Source: Aquipuribacter hungaricus
GTDB lineage: Bacteria; Actinomycetota; Actinomycetes; Actinomycetales; JBBAYJ01
Length of the DNA: 64,000 nt
Assembly: GCF_037860755.1 (NCBI RefSeq)
Contig: NZ_JBBEOI010000001.1
Location: 62,001-126,000 of the forward strand
Direction of reading: 5' to 3'
Under the pieces are notes generated by a model. That model saw only the letters and a list, made by a program, of their open reading frames with translations. It had not been told where the DNA came from and did not search any database. This document shows positions 56,542 through 64,000 of the stretch, in pieces (the first letter of the stretch is position 1; each line of letters starts with the position of its first letter). Made by a program: the position numbers and the translations under genes.

Positions 56542-57546
56542 TCACAAGGTGACGCCGAGCGACCTCAGGAACGGCTCTGGGTCGATGCGCTCTCCCGCCC
56601 TGACCACCTCGAGGTGGAGGTGGCAGCCGGTGCTGTCGCCGTTGCTGCCTACTCGACCGATGACCTGGCCACCGGTCAGGGTCGCACCGACGGTGGTCAA
56701 GACGTCCTCGTTCCACATGTGGGCGTAGCGGGTCAGGACCCCGCTCCCGTGGTCGATGACGACGAGGGTGCCGTAGCTGGCGGCTGGGCCGGCCTGGACG
56801 ACGACGCCCGGCCCGGCGGCGTAGATCGGGGTGCCACAGGGCGAGCCGATGTCGGTGCCCCCGTGGAGCTTCCGTCGGCCCGTGATCGGGTGGATGCGGT
56901 ACCCATAGCTGCTGGTCACCGGGCCGACGGCCGGCCTGATCCAGCCGTCGGTTGACAGGTCAGCCGGTGGTGCCGTGGTGCAGTCGCCGGCGGCACCAGG
57001 GACGGTCGTCGTGCCGGACAGTGCGGCGACCACCTCGAGCGCGGCGGGCCAGTACCGCTCGTAGTGATACGGGTCGGCGTTGCGCTGGGTCTTGTGCGCC
57101 GCGAGGGTCGGCGCCAGCGTCTCCCAGCCGTTGACGGCCAGAAGTGCCCGGTAGAAGTTCGTCGCCGACGTCGCGGGGTCCATCCGGTCGGCGTAGGACC
57201 CCCAGGCCCCGTTGTCGCGCTGCTGGAACACGCCCCGGCTGTCCGGGCCGACGCCGTCCCCGTAGTCGAGGACACGCAGCCCGGACTCACCCATGGCCGT
57301 CATTACCGCGATGACCTGAGCCCGGGCCGGGACACCCAGAGCACCCCCGGCGGTGACGATGGCGGCCGCGTTGGCCAGCTGCTCGGGGCCGTAGCCGGCG
57401 ACCGGCTCGACCGGGAAGCCGCCTCCGTCCAGCACGAGCGGCGCGCCGCACGCCGCCCCGGCAGGCGGTGGTTGCAGCGCGACCCCTGTGACGCAGCCAC
57501 CGAACAGCAGGGTCGCTGCGGCGATGCCCCCGATGAGCGCTCTCAC
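56542..57546 (-). CDS. Secreted cell-wall hydrolase: lysozyme-like plus M23 peptidase
   Basis: A 334-residue protein with a signal or lipobox-like N-terminus (ATLLFGGCVTG). Residues about 55-165 resemble a transglycosylase-type domain (ANAAAIVTAGGALGVPARAQVIAVMTAMGESGL). Residues about 210-330 are an M23 LytM-type endopeptidase: HGGTDIGSPCG with the zinc His/Asp, and GCHLHLEVV with the second pair. Such two-domain enzymes open the wall for conjugation, in the role of VirB1. Overlaps the lipoprotein gene by four bases. Confidence 0.9.
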   Translation of the reverse strand: MRALIGGIAAATLLFGGCVTGVALQPPPAGAACGAPLVLDGGGFPVEPVAGYGPEQLANAAAIVTAGGALGVPARAQVIAVMTAMGESGLRVLDYGDGVGPDSRGVFQQRDNGAWGSYADRMDPATSATNFYRALLAVNGWETLAPTLAAHKTQRNADPYHYERYWPAALEVVAALSGTTTVPGAAGDCTTAPPADLSTDGWIRPAVGPVTSSYGYRIHPITGRRKLHGGTDIGSPCGTPIYAAGPGVVVQAGPAASYGTLVVIDHGSGVLTRYAHMWNEDVLTTVGATLTGGQVIGRVGSNGDSTGCHLHLEVVRAGERIDPEPFLRSLGVTL

Positions 57547-58097
57547 GGGGTGACCGTCGGCTCAGGCAGCCAGAACCGTTCCACCAGCCAACGGTCGCCC
57601 CCGGCAGAACGAGAGAGCAGGACTCCGTAGTCGCCGGCGTCGGTAGGGATGACGACGTCGGCGAGGTACGCGCTGCCCGCACCGTCGGTGACCGTCGGAG
57701 GCCCGGTCAACGTGCGTCCGGGGACGTTCGCCGGGTCGGTGCCGGCGTAGGCCTGCTGCGCGGTGGGGGAGAGCAGGCGAGCGAGCTCGCTCCACCACGC
57801 TTCCTGGTCGCGACCGCTGATGTAGGCCGCCACGGCCACCCGCGCCGCGTCGCTGGCCGCCGCCTGATCGGTGGGGCCCCAGGACGGCGCGGCGCCAATG
57901 GTCGGCTCGGGCAGCTCGTCCTGCGGCACCAGCGCGGGCGCGGTGCCAGGGCTCCTGGGGCTGCTGAGCAGCGCGATCGCCGACTGCTTGTCCGTGCTGG
58001 GTAAAGGGACTGTTGCCGGTGCTGTGCTGCACCCCGCAGCAAGCAGCAGACACGCGCTGACCCCGACACCGATGGTCAGGAGCGGCCTCCGCCTCAT
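57543..58097 (-). CDS. Lipoprotein of the conjugation module
   Basis: A 184-residue lipoprotein with lipobox LLAAGCS near residue 20. The mature part has AARVAVAAYISGRDQEAWWSEL and ends GDRWLVERFWLP, a pattern shared with NTF2/VirB8-like periplasmic domains of actinobacterial conjugation. It overlaps the excisionase-like gene by ATGA and the M23 gene by four bases, so the three are one operon. Confidence 0.7.
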   Translation of the reverse strand: MRRRPLLTIGVGVSACLLLAAGCSTAPATVPLPSTDKQSAIALLSSPRSPGTAPALVPQDELPEPTIGAAPSWGPTDQAAASDAARVAVAAYISGRDQEAWWSELARLLSPTAQQAYAGTDPANVPGRTLTGPPTVTDGAGSAYLADVVIPTDAGDYGVLLSRSAGGDRWLVERFWLPEPTVTP

Positions 58098-58309
58098 GGC
58101 GCGGACCTCACCTGGTTGTGACGTGCCTCGAGGTGGTCGCAGACCTCGTCGCGCAGGATCACCCAGGACGCACCGACCTTGTACGCCGGTATCTGCCCGT
58201 CCCGTAGCCAGCGATAGATCGTCTGCGGCGGCACCGCGAGCACCTGGCTGACCTGCTCGACCGTGAGCCGTGTCGGGAGCCCCGAGAGCAGACGTCGGAT
58301 CTCAGTCAC
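58094..58309 (-). CDS. Excisionase-family helix-turn-helix protein
   Basis: A 71-residue protein with LTVEQVSQVLAVPPQTIYRWLRDGQIPAYKVGASWVILRDEV, the MerR-like winged HTH of excisionase (Xis)/AlpA proteins. Such proteins bend DNA at attachment sites or control integrase genes. No integrase is adjacent here. First gene of the leftward operon; the inverted repeat at 58368-58389 may be its binding site. Confidence 0.85.
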   Translation of the reverse strand: MTEIRRLLSGLPTRLTVEQVSQVLAVPPQTIYRWLRDGQIPAYKVGASWVILRDEVCDHLEARHNQVRSAP

Positions 58310-58367
58310 AGGACGGCCTCTCTGCCGGTTCGAGGGGATGAGCCGTGCACCCAGGTCATGCTATCTA

Positions 58368-58389
58368 ACACAGCAGTGCACATCTGTGT
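58368..58389. promoter_or_regulatory. Inverted repeat in the divergent promoter of the conjugation genes
   Basis: ACACAG-N10-CTGTGT (arms at 58368-58373 and 58384-58389) lies in the 132-base gap between the excisionase-like gene and the VirB2-like gene. The region is the most AT-rich part of this segment. It is a likely operator for the excisionase-like or EspR-like protein. Confidence 0.5.
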
Positions 58390-58441
58390 ACTCTGGACAT
58401 AGCCCGTTCGGGCACTTCATCCGGATCGAAAGGCGCGTCTC

Positions 58442-58711
58442 ATGACCGGTCTCGCGAACGTCCTGCTGCCGATGGTCCCCGTCCCGACGCCCGGCGCCCC
58501 GCCCGGTTCAGCCCAGTTCCTCACGATCCTCAACTGGGTGTCGTGGGTCGCCCTGGCGGTCTGCGTCGCGGGCGTGATCTTCGCCGGGCTGGCGATGATC
58601 ATCTCCAGCCGGCGCGGTGAGGGCGGCGAGCACATGGGGAAGCTCGGAACGGTGTTGGCAGGCTGCGTCATCGTCGGCGCTGCATCGGGCTTCGTCGGCG
58701 CCCTGGTCTGA
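58442..58711 (+). CDS. VirB2/TrbC-like small membrane protein
   Basis: An 89-residue protein with two hydrophobic helices: FLTILNWVSWVALAVCVAGVIFAGLAMII and LGTVLAGCVIVGAASGFVGALV. A short polar loop with SSRRGEGGEHM separates them. This layout is that of pilin-like VirB2 or TrbC proteins of conjugation systems. First gene of the rightward transfer operon. Confidence 0.7.
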   Translation: MTGLANVLLPMVPVPTPGAPPGSAQFLTILNWVSWVALAVCVAGVIFAGLAMIISSRRGEGGEHMGKLGTVLAGCVIVGAASGFVGALV

Positions 58712-58747
58712 GGACCGGGGGACAGGCTGATGAAGGGGACCATCACC

Positions 58748-59530
58748 ATGAGCGCACCCGAGCAGTCCACCGGCCACAGCGAGCGGGACCAGGCGGCTGC
58801 GGCGACGAGGCAGGGGCGCCGCGGCCTCGTCCTGGCAGGCGTGTTCCTGATGGTGGTCCTCGCGGTCGGGCTCTTCCTGGCCGTCGCGCCGTCCCGCGAC
58901 CCAGAGCCGATCGCCGGCGACAATCCCTCGGCCGCGCCGGTCACCTCGGCTGCTCCCAGTCAGGCGACGGCGCCTTCGGGGTGCGAGCTGCCCGCGGGCG
59001 ACCGGACAGTCCCGGTGACCCCGCCGTCGGACACGGAGTGGGAGCTCGTCGGTCGCGTCGTCGCGCCGACCGCACCCGAGGTCTACGGCCCGGGTGTCAC
59101 CGACCCCGTGCGCTCCTGCTTCGCGCGCACGCCGACCGGCGCCCTGTACGCCGCTGTGAACGCCTTGGCAACGACCACGCTGCCCGACGCTCCCCGCCTG
59201 CTCGCCGAGGACTTGGGCGCCGAGGGCCCGGGCCGCGACGCTGCCCTGGAGCAGCTACCGGCCGACGGCTCCGTTGTGCCCGCAGACGACACTGCAGCCC
59301 AGGTCCAGCTCGCCGGGTTCCAGTTCCTCTCCTACACGGAAGACGAGACCGTGATCGATCTAGCTGTCCTGGGAGTGAGTGATGGGCAGACCGTCACGGC
59401 ACACACCGCCTTCACGCTGCGCTGGGAGCGTGGTGACTGGCGCGTGGTCCACAACTCCAACGGTGCGCCCTTCTCGCCGATCCAGGCGATCCCGGGCCTG
59501 GCCGGGTACGTGCCATGGAGCGGAACATGA
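58748..59530 (+). CDS. Membrane-anchored conjugation protein, VirB8/TcpC-like
   Basis: About 260 residues. A cytoplasmic N-terminus is followed by one helix (LVLAGVFLMVVLAVGLFLAV) and an extracytoplasmic domain with DTEWELVGRVVAPTAPEVYGPGV, PVRSCFARTPTGALYAAVNAL and a C-terminal WERGDWRVVHNSNGAPF. The last pattern is typical of NTF2-like VirB8/TcpC domains. Start chosen at the ATG behind AAGGGG; an ATG 18 bases earlier is possible. Overlaps the next gene slightly. Confidence 0.7.
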   Translation: MSAPEQSTGHSERDQAAAATRQGRRGLVLAGVFLMVVLAVGLFLAVAPSRDPEPIAGDNPSAAPVTSAAPSQATAPSGCELPAGDRTVPVTPPSDTEWELVGRVVAPTAPEVYGPGVTDPVRSCFARTPTGALYAAVNALATTTLPDAPRLLAEDLGAEGPGRDAALEQLPADGSVVPADDTAAQVQLAGFQFLSYTEDETVIDLAVLGVSDGQTVTAHTAFTLRWERGDWRVVHNSNGAPFSPIQAIPGLAGYVPWSGT

Positions 59531-60795
59531 CGGCCCCCGCGGCAACAGCGGCCGAGTGCGCCGTCTGGCAGCTCACCTGCAACCTGGCTGAGGTCGCCAA
59601 CGGTGTCGTCGGTGACGCGCTCGGCGCGCTGGCCAAGGCAGTGGGGGACGCGGTCGGGTCCGTCCTGACGAACCTGGCCACCGTGTGGGTGGACGTCGGC
59701 ACGCCGAACCTGACGACGTCGGGCAACAACCCCTCGGACGCGGTGGCTTTCCTGCAGGACTCGCTGTGGTGGTACATGGCCGCCGCCGCGGTGCTGTCGG
59801 TGATGGTCGGCGGCGCACGGATGGCGTGGACGATGCGCGCCGAGCCCGGCAAGGACGTCCTGCGGTCGCTGATGACCCTGACTGCCGTGTCCGGCGCAGG
59901 GCTGGCGGTCGTGGCACTGGCCGTGGAGGCCGCCGACCGCTTCGCCGAGTGGATCATCGACCGCTCCACGGTCGGGACGAACTTCGGGGAAAACCTCGGT
60001 GCGCTCATCCTCGCGCCGCTGCTGACGCAGCCACCCGGGCAAGGGACGACGCAACCGGTGCTGATCGTCATCCTTTTGGGGCTCGTCGCCCTGATCTCCT
60101 CGTTCGTGCAGATCGTGCTGATGATCGTGCGCTCGGGGATGCTGGTGATCCTGGCCGGGATCTTCCCGCTGGCGGCGTCGTTCACCACGACCGAGACCGG
60201 GCGGACCTGGTTCCGCCGCTGCTGCGCCTGGCTGATCGCGTTCATCCTCTACAAGCCGGCCGCGGCCATCGTCTACGCGACAGCGTTCCGGCTGGCCGGG
60301 GCGGACCTGTTTTCCGGAAGCGACGGCAGCGGTGTCCTCGACGTCCTGGTCGGCGTGACGATGATGGTGCTGGCGATCCTTGCTCTGCCCGCGCTGATGC
60401 GCTTCGTCACCCCCGCCGTGGCGGTCATGTCCGGCTCCGGGGGTGGCGGCGCGGGCATGGCTGCCGCCGCGGCGATCCCGACGGGTGCGGCGTTCGCGCG
60501 GTCCGGGCGAGACGGCCCCTCAGGCACCAGGGGCGGCCAGGGTCCCTCTGGCGCTCCGACTTCCGGTGGCGGGCCGAGCAGCACGACAGGTGGGACCGGG
60601 GCGGCGCAGGTGCCCGCTCAGAGCGGCAGCACCGGTGCCTCGGCTGCAGCGGGTGCCGGGACCGCAGGTGCCGGGCGCGCCGCGACTGCCGCGACCGGCG
60701 TCGGTGCCGCTGTGGCCGCAGGCGCGGTGGCGACGCAGGTCGCACAGAAGGCCGCCACGGGCGCGGCCACTCGAAGCACGGGGGAGGGGTCCTGA
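59527..60795 (+). CDS. VirB6/TrbL-like polytopic conjugation protein
   Basis: A 422-residue protein. About seven hydrophobic helices are visible between residues 75 and 310, including MAAAAVLSVMVGGARMAW, LIVILLGLVALISSFVQIVLMIV and VTMMVLAILALPALMRFV. The C-terminal 110 residues are Gly/Ala/Ser/Thr-rich and disordered, as in VirB6/TrbL homologues. Start at the second ATG (59527), which has GGAG six bases upstream. Overlaps the SCO6880-like gene by one base. Confidence 0.8.
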   Translation: MTAPAATAAECAVWQLTCNLAEVANGVVGDALGALAKAVGDAVGSVLTNLATVWVDVGTPNLTTSGNNPSDAVAFLQDSLWWYMAAAAVLSVMVGGARMAWTMRAEPGKDVLRSLMTLTAVSGAGLAVVALAVEAADRFAEWIIDRSTVGTNFGENLGALILAPLLTQPPGQGTTQPVLIVILLGLVALISSFVQIVLMIVRSGMLVILAGIFPLAASFTTTETGRTWFRRCCAWLIAFILYKPAAAIVYATAFRLAGADLFSGSDGSGVLDVLVGVTMMVLAILALPALMRFVTPAVAVMSGSGGGGAGMAAAAAIPTGAAFARSGRDGPSGTRGGQGPSGAPTSGGGPSSTTGGTGAAQVPAQSGSTGASAAAGAGTAGAGRAATAATGVGAAVAAGAVATQVAQKAATGAATRSTGEGS

Positions 60796-62327
60796 TGAGC
60801 ATGGTCGAGCAGAGCTTCCAGACGTACGAGCAGCAGGCTCGACGTCAGCGGACCTACGGCAACTGGCGCAAGCCGACCACGCCCGGCCTGCTGGGCATGG
60901 GCTCCCTCGGCACCACGATCCTGTTCGTCGGCCTGGTCTCGCTCATCGTCGCCTGGTTCGTCGGCGGCTACCGGGCCGCGATCCCCACGGTGCTCGGCTT
61001 CGGTGTCGTGCTGGGGCTGTTGGCCTTCAAGGATCGGCACCAGAGCACCACGGCGGAGCGGGCGGGCAAGTGGCTCACCTGGGCTCTCGCGCGCCGGCGG
61101 GGGCTGCACCTGTACCGCTCGGGCCCGGTGTCGCACGTGCCATGGGGGACCCACCAGCTGCCGGGCCTGCTCGCGGCGTCGGAGCTGAGCGAGTGGACCG
61201 ACTCGTGGGGCCGCCCCTTCGCCCTGCTGCGGGTGCCCTCGACCGGGCACTACTCCGTCATCTTCGCCACCGAGCCGGACGGGGCGTCGCTGGTTGACCC
61301 CGAGCAGGTCGACCAGTGGGTCGCTCAGTGGGGCGCCTGGCTGGCGTCGCTGTCGTCCGAGCCCGGCCTCGTGGGGGCCTCGGTCACGGTGGAGACCGCG
61401 CCTGACTCCGGGGCCCGGCTCAAGCAGGAGGTCGAGCTGCAGGTACACCCCGATGCGCCGGCCGTCGCCCTGGCCATGCTGGCGGAGGTGGTGGCCCGCT
61501 ACCCGGAGGGCTCGGCCACGATCCGGGCGTGGGTGTCGCTGACGTTCAGCGCCGCGACCCGCCCCGGCGCCCGACGTCGGTCGGCGGCCGAGGTCGGCCG
61601 TGACCTCGCGTCCCGGCTGACGACCCTGTCGCAGGGGCTGATGGCTACCGGCGCCGGTGGCGCGCGTCCGGTCGCGGCGCAGGAGCTGTGCGAGTTCGTC
61701 CGCGTCGCCTACGACCCGGCCGTGGCGCTCACCCTGGACGAGGCCCGCCAGCAGGGCCAGGTGCCCGAGCTGCGCTGGAGCGACGTCGGGCCGGTCGCAG
61801 CGGAGTCCGGCTGGTCCACCTACCGCCACGACAGCGCGGTCTCCACGACGTGGGGCATGACGGCACCCCCGCGGGGCGAGGTGTTCAGCTCCGTCCTGCA
61901 CGGCCTGCTCAACCCCCACGCCGACATCGACCGCAAGCGCGTCACCATGCTGTTCCGACCGCTCGACCCGGCACGGGCGGCGCGGGTCGTCGACCTGGAC
62001 AAGCGGGCCGCGGACTTCCGCGCCACCGTCAGCGACCGCCCCACCGCTCGAGCCATGAACGAGCAGCGCGCCGCCGCCGCCACCGCGGCCGAGGAGGCCC
62101 TGGGTGCGGGGCTGCTGGACTTCGCCGTGATGGTCACGGCCACCGTGGCCAGCGAGGACCGGCTGCCCGACGCCGTCTCCGCGATCGACATGCTCGCCGC
62201 CTCCTCCCGGCTGCAGCTGCGTCCCATGTACGGCTCCCAGGACGTCGCCTTCACCGGCACCCTCCCGCTCGGCCTCATGCTCCCCTCGCACTCCGCCCTC
62301 CCGTCGTCGATCCGCGGCGCGCTGTGA
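60795..62327 (+). CDS. SCO6880-family conjugation protein
   Basis: A 510-residue protein with SFQTYEQQARRQRTYGNWRKPTTPGLLGMG at its start and two adjacent helices at about residues 37-75 (TTILFVGLVSLIVAWFVGGY, AIPTVLGFGVVLGLLAF). The long soluble part has LPGLLAASELSEWTDSWGRPFALL and TTWGMTAPPRGEV, typical of SCO6880 proteins, the EccE- or PrgI-like subunit of actinobacterial transfer systems. It pairs with the VirB4-like ATPase, whose GTG overlaps its stop. Confidence 0.85.
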   Translation: MSMVEQSFQTYEQQARRQRTYGNWRKPTTPGLLGMGSLGTTILFVGLVSLIVAWFVGGYRAAIPTVLGFGVVLGLLAFKDRHQSTTAERAGKWLTWALARRRGLHLYRSGPVSHVPWGTHQLPGLLAASELSEWTDSWGRPFALLRVPSTGHYSVIFATEPDGASLVDPEQVDQWVAQWGAWLASLSSEPGLVGASVTVETAPDSGARLKQEVELQVHPDAPAVALAMLAEVVARYPEGSATIRAWVSLTFSAATRPGARRRSAAEVGRDLASRLTTLSQGLMATGAGGARPVAAQELCEFVRVAYDPAVALTLDEARQQGQVPELRWSDVGPVAAESGWSTYRHDSAVSTTWGMTAPPRGEVFSSVLHGLLNPHADIDRKRVTMLFRPLDPARAARVVDLDKRAADFRATVSDRPTARAMNEQRAAAATAAEEALGAGLLDFAVMVTATVASEDRLPDAVSAIDMLAASSRLQLRPMYGSQDVAFTGTLPLGLMLPSHSALPSSIRGAL

Positions 62328-64000
62328 ACCGCCGCGCTGCCACCTCCAGCCAGACCCCCGCCCACGACTCCAGCCAGAACCTCGGCGGAGACCACGGGAC
62401 GAAGCCCCGGAGGCGGCCCATGGGTCGCCGGCCCGGTCCTCGTGGTTGGAACGGACGCGGCGTCGGCCGGGCAGGGATGGTCGACCCGGCGCCAGAGTTC
62501 CGCGGCACCACCGTGCAGGTGTGCGGGCTCTACCCGTTCGCGGCCGGCACGGGCTCACCCATCGTGGGGGTGCCGCTGGGGCAGAACCTCATCAGCGGCG
62601 CCACCGTGGGATGCGACCCGATCTCTTGGTTCCGCCGCGCCAACCTCATCGCGAACCCCTCGGCGTTCGTGCTGGGCCTGCCCGGGCTCGGCAAGTCCAC
62701 CGTCGTCCGGCGGATGGCCCTCGGCCTCGCCGGATACGGCGTGCACCCCTTCATCCTCGGAGACCTCAAGCCGGACTACCTGGACCTGGTCACCGCCATG
62801 GGCGGCGACGTCCTGCCGCTGGGCCGAGGTCGCGGGCACCTCAACGTCCTCGACCCCGGCGAGTCCACCGCGGCCGCCCGACGGCTCACCGGCAAGGCCC
62901 GCGACGAGGTCCTCGCCGACGCCCACGGCCGCCGCCTCACCATCGTCAGCGCCCTGCTCACCATCGCCCGCGCCGCGCCGCCCACCGACCGGGAGGAAGC
63001 CATCCTCGACCGGGCCCTGCGCGTGCTGGACGAACGGCACGACCGTGGTGTCACGAGCAGCGGCCAGGTCAAGGTGCCGGTGCTGGGCGACCTCGTCGCC
63101 GTCATCCGGTCCGCACCGGAGGACGTCCGCCAGGTCGCCCTCGACCGCGGCGACATCGACCGCTACCGCACCATCACCGAGGGCCTCGAGGCGTCCCTGG
63201 TCGCCCTCGTGGAGGGCGGCCGTTTCGGGCGGGTGTTCTCCGAGCAGACCACCACCCCGATGCGACGCGACCGTCCCGTCGTGTTCGACGTGTCCGCGGT
63301 CGGGGACGGGGAGACCGACCTGCAGGCCGCGATCCTCCTCGCGTGCTGGTCGACCGGCTTCGGGACCATCAACGTGGCCAACGCCCTGGCCGAGGCAGGG
63401 CTGGAGCCTCGGCGGCACTACTTCGTCGTCCTCGACGAGCTGTGGCGGGCCCTCCGCGCGGGCCGCGGCATCGTCGACCGGGTCGACGCCCTCACACGCC
63501 TCAATCGCCAGCGAGGCGTGGGCATGGCCATGGTCTCCCACACCATGAGCGACCTGCTCGCCCTGCCGACCGAGGAAGACCGGATGAAGGCGCGCGGGTT
63601 CGTCGAGCGCGCCGGCATGGTCATCTGCGGCGGCCTGCCCGCCGCAGAGATCCCCATGCTGACCTCGGCGGTCGGCATGTCCCGCGCCGAGCGGAACCTG
63701 GTCACCAGCTGGACCACCCCCCCGGCATGGGACTCCACCCTCGGCGACGCCGGCGCCCCTCCCGGACAGGGCAAGTTCCTCATCAAGGTGGGCGGTCGCC
63801 CCGGCATCCCCGTCCAGGTCGCCCTGACCTCCGTGGAGGGAGGCCTCAACGACACCAACAAGAAGTGGCGCGACGTCCCCGCCACCGACGTCGTCGACGT
63901 CGACAGCACCGGCAACGTCAGCCTGCAGACCGGGACACCCCCCGACCTGACCGTCGACCTCACCGAGACCGGCGGGCCGGACGAGGACGACGCCGCGTCG
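62324..64000 (+). CDS. VirB4-like conjugation ATPase, incomplete at window end
   Basis: Read from GTG 62324 (GTGA overlap with the previous stop), 559 codons without a stop to the last base. After a basic 45-residue N-terminus comes the ATPase domain: Walker A LGLPGLGKSTVVRR near residue 130, FILGDLKPDYLDL, Walker B HYFVVLDELWRAL and RLNRQRGVGMAMVSHTMSDL (Q/R motif). VERAGMVICGGLPAAEIPML and KFLIKVGG are further family features. It powers the transfer channel. The gene continues outside, with probably the coupling ATPase and relaxase beyond. Confidence 0.88.
   Translation, partial: MNRRAATSSQTPAHDSSQNLGGDHGTKPRRRPMGRRPGPRGWNGRGVGRAGMVDPAPEFRGTTVQVCGLYPFAAGTGSPIVGVPLGQNLISGATVGCDPISWFRRANLIANPSAFVLGLPGLGKSTVVRRMALGLAGYGVHPFILGDLKPDYLDLVTAMGGDVLPLGRGRGHLNVLDPGESTAAARRLTGKARDEVLADAHGRRLTIVSALLTIARAAPPTDREEAILDRALRVLDERHDRGVTSSGQVKVPVLGDLVAVIRSAPEDVRQVALDRGDIDRYRTITEGLEASLVALVEGGRFGRVFSEQTTTPMRRDRPVVFDVSAVGDGETDLQAAILLACWSTGFGTINVANALAEAGLEPRRHYFVVLDELWRALRAGRGIVDRVDALTRLNRQRGVGMAMVSHTMSDLLALPTEEDRMKARGFVERAGMVICGGLPAAEIPMLTSAVGMSRAERNLVTSWTTPPAWDSTLGDAGAPPGQGKFLIKVGGRPGIPVQVALTSVEGGLNDTNKKWRDVPATDVVDVDSTGNVSLQTGTPPDLTVDLTETGGPDEDDAAS

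Noticed and set aside
1-64000. CRISPR array or insertion sequence
   Set aside because: No regularly spaced repeats with unique spacers were seen, and no transposase with terminal repeats was found. The only repeats are those listed.

Overview
The window is very GC-rich, densely packed actinobacterial DNA. Most genes overlap by ATGA or GTGA junctions, GTG starts are common, and many families are typically actinobacterial: SCO6880-type conjugation genes, DUF6153, an EspR-like regulator and MerR/ArsR metal sensors. A Micrococcales-type soil or environmental actinomycete is a reasonable guess, but the genus cannot be fixed from the sequence. No rRNA gene, CRISPR array, transposase or recombinase gene was seen.

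Layout. 0-2.5 kb: end of a sugar/polyol oxidation cluster (Gfo/Idh/MocA dehydrogenase, gluconate-dehydrogenase subunit-3-like protein, GMC flavoprotein). 2.7-3.7 kb: a MerR-type HTH / HATPase / STAS-like regulator. 4.6-10.5 kb: a sulfur (sulfide/persulfide) cluster with TauE-type exporter, rhodaneses and persulfide dioxygenase, divergent from a GntR regulator; a frameshifted FAD oxidoreductase is attached. 10.9-18.3 kb: broken GNAT, serine O-acetyltransferase, MerR, an AMP-ligase/carrier-protein/SDR mini-pathway, a SulP transporter and an acyltransferase-3 protein. 19.3-25.0 kb: a ubiquitin-like conjugation operon (zinc-ribbon protein, sigma-like factor, HTH-like protein, ImmA/IrrE metallopeptidase with a Cys-rich RING-like tail, ubiquitin-like protein, E1/ThiF enzyme, DUF6527-like protein) closed by a strong hairpin. 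26.1-32.9 kb: mercury- and heavy-metal-related genes. 33-41.2 kb: Lgt, secreted lipoproteins, cupredoxin, ECF sigma/anti-sigma and a YeiH-type exporter. 41.5-45.6 kb: a molybdopterin oxidoreductase whose usual Fe-S cysteines are absent, with two partners. 46.3-51.6 kb: a Fic protein and the Pnkp-Hen1 RNA-repair pair. 52.5-55.7 kb: a lower-GC, probably transferred pair including an 815-residue protein with a PD-(D/E)xK-like motif. 55.9-64.0 kb: the start of an actinobacterial conjugation module (EspR-like regulator, lytic M23 enzyme, VirB2-, VirB8-, VirB6-, SCO6880- and VirB4-like proteins).

The most striking large-scale structure is a set of five repeats, all in the same orientation, at about 4.2, 18.5, 25.6, 45.9 and 51.9 kb. 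Each contains the 3' part of a tRNA-Ser(UGA) gene (anticodon arm, long variable arm, T arm, acceptor) fused to the same non-tRNA sequence instead of a 5' half; the last two are decayed. This is what attachment sites left by stacked integrative elements look like, and the repeats separate the window into functional modules. The 4.2 kb site is preceded by a 27-codon remnant of the hen1 gene start plus its upstream region, and the intact hen1 at 51.6 kb has the same sequence, so the 47.7 kb between them is bounded by a direct repeat.

The ubiquitin-like operon lies exactly between two of these repeats (18.5 and 25.6 kb). It is the best candidate for a poorly described system, plausibly a mobile defence or stress module in which the Ubl is adenylated by the E1 and processed or conjugated with help from the metallopeptidase/RING-like protein.
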